DNA of 64,000 nucleotides from positions 992,001 through 1,056,000 of the forward strand of contig NC_089441.1 of assembly GCF_026210795.1 (NCBI RefSeq), given 5' to 3'. The notes below the pieces were generated by a model. It made no database searches. It was not told where the DNA came from and saw only the letters and a list, made by a program, of their open reading frames with translations. Source of the DNA: Rhizophagus irregularis. Taxonomy: Eukaryota > Glomeromycota > Glomeromycetes > Glomerales > Glomeraceae. The translations under genes were made by a program, and so were the position numbers. Numbering within the stretch: position 1 is the stretch's first letter; every line of letters begins with the position of its first letter. Positions 11,126 through 21,345 of the stretch are shown here, piece by piece.

Positions 11126-11689
11126 TAACTTATTTAAGTGTGCCCCTGTAAATCCCAATTCATTCGTAGTACTAAATTTATAAAATTTTACCATTTTTTC
11201 AATGATTTATTAAAAAAAGAATAGATAAATTAATAAAATTCTATGAAAAATTCATTCATCGGAGTGGTAACTCATTTGATCTGCAAAAATCAATTTCCGA
11301 TTAAATAAGAAAATTCTCATAGATAATTTGTAACCTTATTGTTTTACTAATATGTAATCAATTTTAAAAGTGTTTCACAAGTAGGGATTGGAATCGATTA
11401 TCGAATCTTTTTAAGATTTTTTCATAGACGATCGATGATGATTTATTTAAAAGTATCAAACTTAATGTTAATGAATTTGTTGGAGAGGGAAATGTTGCTG
11501 ACAAATTTAATATAAAATGTAGATACTTAAAAGCGGATGAGAGCATTGATAATAAAGTGAAAAAAAATCCATAAACAGATTATAACATATTAACTGAAAA
11601 AATATTAAAGGGCGTGCCAACTTGATTCCTGACGCCACCCTAGTTATTTTTTAAGAATGTTGCGTTAACATGTAATAAGTGATTAATAA

Positions 11690-11885
11690 AAAAAAAACAT
11701 TTTAAAATGTTTTTTAATTATTTAACCGTGAAAACATTTTAAACCGTTTTTCAATTATTTTAACAGCGAAAACATTTTTTATTAAGCAATTTAATAAAAA
11801 AACAGTTTCGCACCATTTTTTAATTGTTTTAATAGAAAACATTGCGAAACTGTTTTTTATTAATAATTTTATTAAAAAATAGTTT
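11690..11885. repeat. hairpin-rich AAACATTTT / CAGTTTCGC array
   Basis: Successive inverted pairs: AAAACATTTTAAAATGTTTT at the start, then AAAAAACAGTTTCGCA near 11808 pairing with TGCGAAACTGTTTTTT near 11842. The style resembles the array at 20.9-21.3 kb. No coding capacity. Confidence 0.6.
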
Positions 11886-12061
11886 TCATGCACTTTGTTT
11901 CTTACTATTTTTATTTCATTATTTTTAGATCCTTTAGTCCTTCCAGTTCTGTTCAGTTGTTTTCACTTTATATTTTGTTTCTGTTTCATATTTTGTATTC
12001 ACTAATTTTATTTCATTTTTTTTATATCTTTTAGTTCTTTTGATTCTATAATTAATAAAGG

Positions 12062-12209
12062 GAATTTTTCTAACTATCACCAGGGGGGTGATGATCACCG
12101 GTGACTAAAATTATGACGATCGACCAGCATTAAAAAAATATAGTGCCAGAAAAAATTGATAATTCTGGCCAACGGTGATGATCACCCCCGGTGATTTGAA
12201 GTAAAAAGC
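12062..12209. mobile_element. 148-bp MITE, 9-bp target duplication (copy A)
   Basis: The ends GAATTTTTCTAACTATCACC and (reversed) GCTTTTTACTTCAAATCACC form imperfect terminal inverted repeats, extended inward by an ATCACC-GGGGGTGAT palindrome. The element is flanked by the identical nonamer TAATAAAGG (12053-12061 and 12210-12218). A second copy in inverted orientation is at 16927-17061. Nine-bp duplications are typical of Mutator-like elements; the assignment is an inference. Confidence 0.88.
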
Positions 12210-12353
12210 TAATAAAGGTATATTTTTTATTGTTTATTTATTTATTTTATTTCATTTCTATCTTATATTTAACTTTATTTTTTTTTTACTTCATGGTTTT
12301 ATTTTTACTTGGTTTCCTACCATTATTATTTTTTGCTACCCAATTTCCTATCT

Positions 12354-12500
12354 CCTCTTCATCTTCTCATCACTTCTTTTCGTCTCCCATCACTCCTCTT
12401 CATCTTCTTATCACTTCTTTTCGTCTCCTATCAATCCTTTTTGTCTTCATCTTCTCATCACTCCATTTCGTCTCCCATCACTCCTCTTCATCTACCATCA
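12354..12500. repeat. 41-bp pyrimidine-rich minisatellite
   Basis: Units of CCTCTTCATCTTCTCATCAC... start at 12354, 12395 and 12436, with a partial fourth near 12483. The overlapping Ser/Phe/Leu-rich open frames across 12230-12705 arise from this pyrimidine-rich sequence and are not called as genes. Confidence 0.8.
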
Positions 12501-12719
12501 TGCCATATTCTCCTTTTTGTTTCCTATCACTTCTTACTACTCTTTTTTACTCCCTTTCATCTTATATTACTTTCCATTACTTCATTTTATTTCATTTTTT
12601 ATTAGCATCTTTCTTGATCATTGTAATTTACTTATCTTTTTATTTATTGCTATTGTTTCTTTTATTTGTACCACTTCATTAAAATACAGTGATTTTTTTC
12701 TTTAAAATCGTAAATGTGT

Positions 12720-13255
12720 AACTTAAATTTTAATATTTGCAAATAAAATTTCATTAGATAAGATTATTTTGAATAAATATGTTTGCAAATTTTTTTTTAA
12801 AATATCTTTTGCGATAAAATTTTAAGTTTAGCTGATCAAAAAATTAGCTAAGATAAAAAATCAGCCGTCAGCCGATTAATAAATTTACTCTATATATTGT
12901 ACATCATGTGACATATTTGAAAAAACCCCCAGGCGACAATTGCCCAGGCCACGTTTAGCAATTCCCTTAAATTTTACTATTTTACTATTTTAACTTATAA
13001 TAAACTGAAATCTGCCATTTCTCTATACTTAATTTACTTATTATAAATAGAAAAAATCATTTGTTTATTCATTTTATTTAAGAAAAAGCTAGATTTAAAA
13101 AATTTATTTATTTTAACGAAGCTTATTTATAAAGGAGAGATCAACAATTTGTATATTTATAAATTGAAGTCATTTTTTTTTACAATAACTTTCACTTAAA
13201 AGATCTTTTAAAGCATGTTAAGCTCCCCCATGAAAATGACCTCTTGTTATTATTA
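12720..13255. other. intergenic, no gene seen
   Basis: Holds a short CCCAGGCGAC...GCCCAGGCC inverted motif near 12930, next to GTTTAGCAATTCCCTTA (compare 4431). It then runs as plain AT-rich sequence to the 3' end of the ML-domain pseudogene. Confidence 0.35.
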
Positions 13256-13260
13256 ATTAA

Positions 13261-13682
13261 TTAACCACGTCCAATTGCAACTGCAATAGTGTATTTTGCA
13301 GGCAATTCATCTGGTGCAGTGTATTCCTGCGTTGTAGAAAATACAGTTCCGGCTGTAATCGGACAAGTAACTTCAGGTAATGTACAAATATCCAAAGCAA
13401 GGGATATTCTATGGGTAGTTGTTTAGCAAGATCGATGAATGCAATACCAAGCCAATCTCCAGCGATAATATCTTTTTTCATTGTTCCTTTAATGTCAAAG
13501 GTTTCTACTGCTCCAAGAACGACAGGATCAGGTGTCATTTTTATATCGAGTCCCACTGCATCTGGTGGAAAATCGGGACATGGTGTAAATTGAGTTTCTC
13601 TTTTTTCAAGTTCAAGTGGTGCTGCATTGACCGCAAAAAGCGTAGCAAATAAAACGAATGCCTAAATAAATATTCGACTCAT
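13261..13682 (-). pseudogene. ML-domain (NPC2 / PG-PI transfer-like) gene, broken
   Basis: On the minus strand an ATG at 13682 begins a signal-peptide-like segment (MSRIFI, stop, AFVLFATLFAVNA). EKR and a typical fungal ML-domain start follow: FTPCPDFPPDAV, then DIKMTPDPVVLGAVETFDIKG. Near 13405 the frame shifts by one base. The remainder reads LALDICTLPEVTCPITAG... to a natural end AVAIGRG at 13261. Intact members are small secreted lipid-binding proteins. Two independent lesions, an in-frame TAG at codon 7 and a frameshift, argue for a pseudogene. The TAG lies in an ATTTAG|G context, so an upstream exon with the real start is a weaker alternative, but it would not repair the frameshift. Confidence 0.75.
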
Positions 13683-13689
13683 GATTACT

Positions 13690-14255
13690 TAAATTTTCTT
13701 GTAATTAGATTTTTATTAAAATTAAAATAAATGTTTATTATTTTTTTTTTTTGAATTCGGTTTAAATCAGCTACTTCTTTTATAAGAAAAAAAAACAACC
13801 AAAAGATTTACTTTGTTTCATCTTTCTTTTTCTTCTTATTAATTTTATTAATTTGCAAGTCTAAAATAGACGATTATCATTATGCTATACATCAAGAAAC
13901 CATACTAAAAATAATAATTATGTATTACTGCGTTGAATATCTTAACTAATTTCGTTTTTGTTTTTTAAAAAAAAAATTGACATCTCCGGTCATTGTTTCC
14001 TTAGATAAGAAAGCGGCTGTGCTTTGTTTATAACATAAGTTTAAGAAGTAATGATGAAATTTCAGCCTTCAGAATTTTAAAAAAGGCTACAACTAAATTA
14101 ATATATTTCAGGGGCTTGTATTAAAAAAGGAAATAATTTTTACAAGTCCTGTAATACGCACACGGATACCAAATCAACCCATACATTACATGTGACAACT
14201 CACCAACACACCAATTTCAATTCCTATTAGGGATCTACCTCACGCTCGTTTTTTC
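13690..14255. other. intergenic
   Basis: No gene seen. From about 14150 the base composition becomes less AT-rich as the next coding-like block begins. Confidence 0.35.
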
Positions 14256-14260
14256 TCTAA

Positions 14261-15105
14261 ATCGACAATTTGCCTGTAGTTGATAAATATTTTAATCGTC
14301 TACGCCAATTACGCCAAAAACTTGATAACGGCAATAGTAATAACAGAAAAACCAAAACTATTATCCGGTTCAGTTCTGGTGAACACGTGATTTATCTAGG
14401 CTTTCACCTCAAATGTGGCGCAGAAAGCCGCGTCGCTCCAGCTGCCTACGTAATGTCGAAAAACCGTTGGCGTTGCGGCCAACACATTGATGTTTCATAG
14501 TAAACATAATTTAGCATATGATCCACGTTTCTATAATGAACATAAGAATAAAATTATCTCAGGAACAAGTATAAAAAAAAGAAAACAGAATAAAGAAGTT
14601 CACTCCGACCGCCTCGGATATACTGTCTCGATCAAAAATTACCGGAGCTCAGATGGACAACATAACCCGTACCTTTACGATGTTATGGGAAAATCTCAAT
14701 TAGAACAATTAGAACAACAACGTATACACCCAGATAGACACATTCATACTAGACGAGTTTATTATAAACAATATTCACCATTACGTTTCGACGTTGTACG
14801 TTCCCCCAACAAATAGAAAGAAGGAACCGTTTGACACTTTGACACGTAGTGTCATTAAACAGGAGCACCGTAAAGGGCGTACCAAGCACCTTCTTATAGA
14901 TCAGCCGTTACGCAGAACACCCAATCCAGTGGTGTTTAAACAGATTCATCACCTACCTGAAAGATTTGTTAACAATCCCTACGGCGCACCCGCAATCCGA
15001 AAGAAAAACTCAACTCGGTTAAACTTAAAAGACGAAAGAAAAATTGGTTACGCCGAATTAAAAAGCGTAACAAGCAGAAAAAACAACTACCCCCCTTACC
15101 TTTAA
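14261..15105 (+). pseudogene. unrecognised basic protein, frame-broken
   Basis: Three consecutive open stretches in different frames overlap end to start (to 14500; 14487-14816; 14794-15105), each step shifting by +1. Together they read as one Lys/Arg/His-rich protein of about 270 residues, with segments such as GEHVIYLGFHLKCGAESRV, HSDRLGYTVSIKNYRSSDG and RRTPNPVVFKQIHHLPERF. There is no ATG at the left end, which opens right after a stop at 14258. Composition is clearly less AT-rich than the flanks, which supports past coding. The family is not recognised; a mobile-element origin is possible but unsupported. Two frameshifts make a functional product unlikely. Confidence 0.5.
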
Positions 15106-15124
15106 GAGTAGTGTTATTTGGAGT

Positions 15125-15173
15125 GGATTAGGGTTAGGTTAAGGAGGGTAGGTTTAGGGTTAAGGATTAGGAT
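15125..15173 (+). repeat. degenerate TTAGGG-like patch
   Basis: A G-rich stretch with GATTAGGGTTAGGTTAAGG and GGTTTAGGGTTAAGG. It resembles a decayed interstitial TTAGGG array but is short and irregular. Confidence 0.4.
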
Positions 15174-15179
15174 AGATGA

Positions 15180-15825
15180 TTTCAGGTTATAGTAAAGATA
15201 TTAAATAGAATTACAAATTTATTTTTTTTTATAAATCTACATATACCGATCAAAGCAGTTAATAGTTATTTTTTAAATGAAAGTTTACTAGCCAATTCAA
15301 TATTACTTTATTAAACATTGAGGATAATATTAAAAATAATTAATGTAAACTTTCCGATATACAGTACAAATAAATATTGCTAAAACTACTACGTCATTAA
15401 ATAGGTTGATTAACTCGAAAAAATAAACTTAATGTTTTCGATCTGACATGCTCCAATGCAATCAATAAAGAAATGTCATCGATATTACGTTTTTTTATCA
15501 TTTAAAATAATCTCAACTTCCCTATCCTATTCTATATATGGCAGCAGCAGAAGGAGTAACAGAAGAAACGGAATGTTCCCCGCAATTTTATTAGGATACA
15601 TTTTAAATGTATTTCACTCAACGCATTATTTCAAAGTTTTACTATTGGTTACAGGACTTTAATCTTACAAGAGGATGCTCTAACGGAATACACGGATGGT
15701 AGCTAAACAATTTCCAGAAGAAAGGATAATAAACTTAACTATGGAATTTATTATTCCCCTTAGGTATATATTATTACTTTAGGGTTAAAAGATATTTAGA
15801 TATTTTTCGTTTTAATAAAAGACTC
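15180..15825. other. intergenic, no gene seen
   Basis: AT-rich. A 68-residue frame at 15456 has no domain, signal peptide or upstream promoter and is not called. Confidence 0.35.
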
Positions 15826-15828
15826 AAC

Positions 15829-16100
15829 CTAGTTCTCCTGTACGAGATTGAAACAATCCAAGTTTTGCGAACATCCTTTTGGAAATTGCGCAAAATCAGT
15901 GCCCTGAGAGGCGTTACATTGGCAACAAAGGTCCTGACATACTCGCACTACCTGACCCTTACCTTGAGATACGACTGTCAAATAATCTTGGATTCTTATC
16001 CAAGATGCCAAATTGCGTCGTTCCAAAATCGGGTTGCAAAAATTAATGGTGGTAAATAATGTGATAATATATATTTGAAATAAACATGTCCGTTAGCAGT
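15829..16100 (-). pseudogene. possible exon remnant of a Cys-containing protein
   Basis: A minus-strand open stretch with no ATG, opening after a stop near 16100, contains VVSQGKGQVVRVCQDLCCQC and FPKGCSQNLDCFNL with six clustered cysteines. Composition is more balanced than the neighbours. It could be a last exon whose upstream exons were lost. The plus-strand reading lacks this regularity. Family unknown. Confidence 0.3.
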
Positions 16101-16329
16101 TTAAGCAAACTGTGTATTTTAGTAAGATATACTTTCAGTAAAATGGATTTAGGTAATATAACTTTTCTGTCATCTCAGTGAAGTGTCTTTCGGTAACACT
16201 TTCTACAAAATGGACTTATACTCCTTTATTTGCATCCTACGGATTTTCTGAATAATCGCATACAGTACATTTTGGTCAATATTTTTATGCTATATGATTA
16301 AAAATTAAAATATTTCATTTGAAAAATCC

Positions 16330-16680
16330 TATAATAGGACCCAGAATTTGATTAACGTGTAGATCTTTCCTTTTCGGATAACGCAAGCGGCATTATGTAA
16401 TTCTGATCCTGTAGTAATTGAGCGCCGATCTCTGTTGATCGGGTCCTCTAATATTTCACTTTGATCATGCTTTACAACTGCCAACAAGCATTTTATGATA
16501 AAGTTACTAAATAATGAGAATGAATTTTAATAATAAAATCTTTAAAATAGTTCACGAAAGTTCCAAAAGAATTTCTAAAGAGAAAAATTGAAGACAATTG
16601 ATCCAATTGTAAAAATCAACTGAATGTTCTGTAACAGTTGTTAACAATTAACGAAGCTGAATAAAGTTAAAATAAAAAGG
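16330..16680. other. intergenic, less AT-rich island
   Basis: A less AT-rich patch at 16336-16450 begins AGGACCCAGA and ends GATCGGGTCCT, a 7-bp inverted end that could mark a small element. No target duplication or coding capacity is visible. Confidence 0.3.
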
Positions 16681-16689
16681 ATAATCGAA

Positions 16690-16856
16690 CTATGATCTGG
16701 CGCGAAAAATAAGTTTTTATAAATTATAAAATTCCGTAACTTAATGCAACAAGCAAAGAGACCCTTCGTTACCAATTTGAGATTATGTCATATTTTTCTT
16801 TATGTGCATTTTTTCGGTATTTATTCAACTCATTCATTATAAATAGTGTGCTCAAA
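16690..16856 (+). promoter_or_regulatory. orphan SSP promoter
   Basis: This block matches the upstream regions of the SSP genes in order: GCGCGAAAAATAA...ATTCCGTAACTTAATGCAAC, AGCAAAGAGACCCTTCG, CAATTTGAGATTATGTC, then CATTCATTATAAATAGTGTGC with TATAAATA at 16838-16845. No SSP coding sequence follows. Instead it passes into ATTGCGTTTTTATGAATAACG, the sequence found 3' of the SSP pseudogene at 24107. The gene body was lost by a deletion joining promoter to 3' flank. Confidence 0.7.
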
Positions 16857-16926
16857 TTGCGTTTTTATGAATAACGAACGACTAATTTTTAGGATCTCGA
16901 TTTATTTACATTTGAAATTTAATGTA

Positions 16927-17061
16927 GTTTTTTACTTCAAATCACCGGAGGTGATCATCACCGTTGGCCGGAATTATCAATTTTTACCGGCACTATATTT
17001 TTTTAATGCTGGTCGATCATCATATTTTTAGTCACCGGTGATGTGATAGTTAGAAAAATTC
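16927..17061. mobile_element. 135-bp MITE, 9-bp target duplication (copy B)
   Basis: Inverted relative to copy A (12062-12209), with the same ends (GTTTTTTACTTCAAATCACC ... GTGATAGTTAGAAAAATTC) and the same interior. It is flanked by TTTAATGTA on both sides (16918-16926 and 17062-17070). The homologous block at 24170-24178 carries a single TTTAATGTA and no insert, so it is a natural empty site. Confidence 0.92.
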
Positions 17062-17260
17062 TTTAATGTAATTGTAAAGATAATAAATATAACAATACAA
17101 TTGATAAAAAATAACTTATACATGAATAAAGATTACTTGATCGTCATTGAAAATTTTTATGAAATAGGAAATGATGGACCTAATTATTTATTATTATGTT
17201 ATTTACGCCATACATACATATACATCCAATAATCCTATACATTTACATTTCATATACATT

Positions 17261-17386
17261 GTTGGAATATTCTTAAATTTACTATTTTTAATGACCAATT
17301 ATTAGTAATTAAGCGAAAATTTAAGGTATATGTTGGAATATTCTTAAATTTACTATTTTTAATGACCAATTATTAATAATTAAGCG
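17261..17386 (+). repeat. 71-bp-period direct repeat
   Basis: GTTGGAATATTCTTAAATTT... occurs at 17261 and again at 17332, with about 55 matching bases. A related single copy is near 24350 and inverted copies are near 23200 and 28790. Confidence 0.75.
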
Positions 17387-17399
17387 CTTAAAATTATTA

Positions 17400-18095
17400 T
17401 TATTAAAAAAATTTAAGTGTAACCCTATTTAAAAGTAAAACCAAAAGTGATGTTGCTTCAAGCAGATTATTATATATTATTTTTTTTCTTTTTTTTACAC
17501 ACGTAACATGTTTATTTATAGAATTATTTTTTAACAACAAAAACTTAAAATTACAGTATCACAAAATAAAATTAGAAAAAAAAAAGAATTATTAAAAAGA
17601 AAATTGAGTTATGAGACATTATTGCATGCATTATAGTACCTCTTACTTGATTGATACAGTTGTTTAATCTTTTTTTCGTACTATGCAATATTTTTACAAT
17701 TTTTAGTTAAATAGTTAACAACAATTTATTTGCATTATATTCAACAATTAGTGCGATGATTAATATCTAACTATTGTTTCAGTTTTTTCCTAGTTTTTTT
17801 TGGAGGATTTTTATTACTTAGTTATTTTGACGATCATATTACTGTCCATTTTAACAAATCAGTTGTAATAATTATATTATTAATTAGGATTTTTACAAAT
17901 TACAAAATTAATCAATATAATGAATTCAAAATTAAAATATGGAATATAATTACGAAAAAAAGTCCGGTTGTTAACAACCTAGTACTTATGAATTTTTTTT
18001 TAAAAGTTATTTTATCAATTGTATTATAATAAATCCCAGTACTACTGAAGATAAGAAATAGTTACAGTTTCATTGGTAAACAACTATTAAATGAC
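17400..18095. other. intergenic, SSP-flank-derived sequence
   Basis: No gene. The segment to about 17610 matches 24430-24630, and 17700-17900 resembles 2500-2690. It is part of the SSP-associated duplicated sequence. Confidence 0.5.
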
Positions 18096-18463
18096 TTAAA
18101 TTAGCTTTTAATAAAGCGTCAATTATATATCGGTTTATTTTATTTAAAAAAAAAATAAAAAGTTACAAAGAATCAGGGCATTTTTAATTCATCGTATAAG
18201 AAAAATAATAAGATAAACGAATTTATTTATTTAAATAATACATATCATACATGATATTGATATACACCGACGGTTTGACTAATTACATGAAAAAAAAATA
18301 AAAATTCTTAACTGTTAAATAATACTAAAAATAATAATTAATATATATATTATATATAGAATACTCCAAATCAAACATTATTCTAACAAATATAGAGAAC
18401 ATTCCTACTCAAAATAGACCATCGGTGCTGACGTTAACTAGAGGTGGGTGAACAAAACTTCGT

Positions 18464-18799
18464 TTAACAACTTGAAGCGCATTTATTATTAGATGTGCAA
18501 ATTGTATTATTCGGGCAACACCCGCCGTATATATCATTACACCAATGGTATCCGTATGGGCACTTAGACTGTCTTCCCACCAAAGATCTTTTATTCTTAT
18601 TATCTTTAGTTGCTCCCACTCTACTAATGTCGTCGCCTCTTTTCCAATCAGAAGTCGATACATCATCTCTTTTCTGATTATCGTTGGCCGACGGGATTCT
18701 ACTAATATCACCGCCTCTTTCCTGATTAGCTGGCGTAGCAGCAACGAATGTACTGAAAGCTACGATCGCGAGAGCAAGAAAAAAGGTAAAGAATTTCAT
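18464..18799 (-). CDS. small secreted Kex2-site, cysteine-rich protein (SSP-3)
   Basis: Predicted secreted protein of 111 residues, single exon. The signal peptide is MKFFTFFLALAIVAFSTFVA. Propeptides are GGDISRIPSANDNQ-KR, DDVSTSDW-KR and GDDISRVGATKDNKN-KR. SLVGRQ and a seven-cysteine domain follow: CPYGYHWCNDIYGGCCPNNT, then IC...KC...SC. It matches SSP-1 but has a single RVPS-type propeptide instead of three. It lies in a duplicated 2.3-kb segment whose other copy carries SSP-4. The promoter is shared with the family, with TATA about 130 bp upstream of the ATG. The opposite-strand frames here are shadows. Confidence 0.85.
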   Translation of the reverse strand: MKFFTFFLALAIVAFSTFVAATPANQERGGDISRIPSANDNQKRDDVSTSDWKRGDDISRVGATKDNKNKRSLVGRQSKCPYGYHWCNDIYGGCCPNNTICTSNNKCASSC

Positions 18800-18924
18800 G
18801 GTGATTTTAGATTGTTTGGAAGTTTCTTGAATTATCGTGAAATTTGGAATTGTTTGAAAATAAAAGTTATTTATTTGAAATTATCGTGAAATAACTGAGT
18901 GTAGAGTTAGGGAATTGAGCATGC

Positions 18925-18932
18925 TATTTATA
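18925..18932 (-). promoter_or_regulatory. TATA box of SSP-3
   Basis: TATTTATA on the plus strand (TATAAATA on the coding strand), about 130 bp upstream of the ATG at 18799. It sits within the conserved family promoter, which extends to the GTATTGACGGAGTTACGG block near 19016. Confidence 0.7.
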
Positions 18933-20039
18933 ATGAATTCGAAAAAAAAGAATGATGTAATAGAATGAATGAAAATTATTAGATAATCTCAATTGGCAAG
19001 GTTTCTTTGTTTGTTGTATTGACGGAGTTACGGAATTTAATGATTTATAAAATCTTTATTTTTTTCACGCCAAATAATCAAGATTTCGGTTTACAACGTT
19101 GCAATAATATATTAAAATGATAACGTAAATGGATATAGATGACGATAAGAAAAAAAACTAACTTTATTCAGCTTTATTAATTGTTGACAAGTAATATCGA
19201 ACATTCGTTGATTCTTTACAATTAGATCAACTGTCTGATATTTTTAATTGTGATCTTGATTTTTCTCTTTGGAAATTCTTTTAAAATTTTCGTGAACTAT
19301 TTCAAGATTTTATTATTTTTATAACGTAAACATGTTACATATGTATTTTGCCGATCGGATGGTGGACAATTTTTTTTAAAATTATCTGTTATTATTGTTA
19401 TCTGTTGTTGTCTCCAAAAAATTACGTGATTTATGCTATTAATAATTTTGATTGGATGAAATCTGTTATTATTGTTGAGGAAGCCGAATTACTGCATAGG
19501 ATCTGGTAAGTGACAGTAAGCGTTTAAAATGAAGAGAATTTCAATATGTAATAGCCATCATAATATTTTGAATTAATTTTTATGACCTTTAAATTCTTAG
19601 AGAACGTAAAACAAATTAAGTTTTTGAAAGTTGATTAAAAATATATTTTCATTTTAGGAAATTTTACAATGAATAATTTTCCATAGAAAGATCTCAGATT
19701 CTCAGTTATAGGGATTTTTATTTGTGTGGCGTTAAAATTATTTTTTTTTTGACCCCATTCATTATTTGCTCATGGGGTAAGTCCTTAGGTAGTATTTCTG
19801 TAGCACAATTTTAATATCAGGCAATTCGGGTAGATACAATTTTGGTCGATTATTTAAAAATCTAAGTAACACAATTTCGGTAAAACAATAATTTATAATC
19901 CGTAAAAATTTTTGAGTGTGATTCGAAATCTGTATGTAAAGGTTATTTATTTATTTATTTATTTATTTTTTTTAAAAAAAAGAAAAAAGAATAATCCTCT
20001 GTGTATTTATTTGAATCATTACTATTTTATTTCATTTTA

Positions 20040-20239
20040 CTCTGAATTTGCTTAGTTATGCCAACGGATGATTGTCCGGATGACATCATCATCTGTCACG
20101 AGTAAATCTGAATCAATCCGTCGGATAATCCGTTATACATGTACATTAGAAATAATAATAGGATATACGGGTAGTATAATTTTGTCTAGTACGGATGACG
20201 GATGACGAATTATCTATGGCTATCCGGATCGCATCTCTA
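20040..20239. repeat. decayed TAGAGATGCGATCCG-type element
   Basis: The interior is rich in ATCCG/CGGAT motifs (AATCCGTCGGATAATCCG) and ends CGGATCGCATCTCTA at 20225-20239. Related copies are at 28120-28239 and 45775-46075, with a solo end at 8664. The left end is not clear here. Confidence 0.5.
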
Positions 20240-20429
20240 AATTTTTAACAATTTATTCTCTTTTAGAATAACATACACAAATAATAAATAATTTTACTTC
20301 TAACCTTAAAAAATTAATATTTCATGAATTTCTAATTTGCTTGCTCATTTTTATTATAAGATCACAATTATCGAAATCATTACTTTGCAAAATATTTGAT
20401 ATTTCGTAACTGAATATTAAAATGAAAAC

Positions 20430-20930
20430 TGAAAAATTCGTTTTATGTAATTAGGTCGATTAATTGATTGTGGACAGTAAACTCCATCGGGAAATTTTTT
20501 AAGAGGATATATATCGATGAAAATGTCACTGATATATATCAGACTCGTCAAGATATACCGATGTGGATAAATTAGGTTATATTGACAATAATTATCAGTA
20601 TCATTAAATTACGATAATTATCTTATAGTTAAAAATCGTTAAATTATTTATTGTTAAATAGTATTATGTTACTTTATTGTTAGATAACGTTAAATTATTC
20701 ATTTATTAAATATATTAAATGTCGTTAGATTAATTAGTTGTTTTATTCAATAATAATTAATAAATACATTATTTAAATTAATTACTCTGATGTTTTTCCA
20801 TTTCCGAAACTCCAGAATCCTACAAACTTAGACTCTAAGAGAAAATAAACAATTCCTAATGAAACAAAAAAATTAGTTCAGGTTTCGTATTCGAACCCTA
20901 AAATCATGAAGCCTACAAATTAGAAGAATA
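20430..20930. other. intergenic, ATTATC-rich
   Basis: No gene. Holds repeated ATAATTATC and CGTTAAATTATT motifs. Confidence 0.35.
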
Positions 20931-20935
20931 AACGT

Positions 20936-21345
20936 TAATAAACGTTTACATTAAAAAAAAAAGAAACGGTAAATTTCGCAAAGAAACTTACCGTTTCTAA
21001 TCTCAAGTGCCCCCTGATCGATCTGGGACCTACAAAAAAATTATAAAAAAAAGAAACGTAAATACGTGTTTCATTTAAAAAACAAAAAAGGGTAAGTTTC
21101 ATAAATTTCGTAACGAAACTTACCCGTTTCAAAACTCTAACGTTTATAATCGATACCTGCAAAAAAAAAATAATAAACGAAACGTTAAAAACATTTCTAT
21201 CAAATAAAAAAACCAAAATATATAGTTTCGCAACTAAAATAGTTGCGAAACTTACCTAAACTAAATGCGTTTCTTAAAAAAAATAATAAAACAATATTCA
21301 AAGTTTTGCAACGCGAAACTTACCGTTCGAAATTTACCGTTTCGA
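20936..21345. repeat. array of GAAACTTACCGTTTC hairpins
   Basis: At least four spaced inverted motifs: GGTAAATTTCGCAAAGAAACTTACC-type near 20970, GGTAAGTTTC/GAAACTTACC near 21090, a perfect AGTTTCGCAACT/AGTTGCGAAACT hairpin at 21223-21251, and a partial one near 21318. A-rich linkers separate them. The minus-strand 93-residue open frame here is low-complexity and not called. Confidence 0.7.

Larger units (their letters stand above)
18100..20425. repeat. segmental duplication, copy 1
   Basis: Collinear with 25853-28405. Both start TAAAGCGTCAATTATATATC, contain an SSP gene on the minus strand with its promoter, and end with TTTGCAAAATATTTGATATTT. Differences are many small indels plus scattered substitutions, so the duplication is old. 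Confidence 0.85.

Noticed and set aside
10958-11194. Minus-strand 78-residue frame with HFTEN repeats
   Set aside because: Translation of the GGTGAAATGATTTTC minisatellite; no signal peptide, intron or promoter.
12230-12705. Three overlapping open frames (up to 150 residues) rich in Ser, Phe and Leu
   Set aside because: They are produced by a 41-bp pyrimidine-rich minisatellite and flanking poly-pyrimidine sequence; all three frames are open, as expected for low complexity.
20935-21216. Minus-strand 93-residue Phe-rich frame
   Set aside because: Spans the hairpin array and A-rich linkers; composition reflects the repeat.
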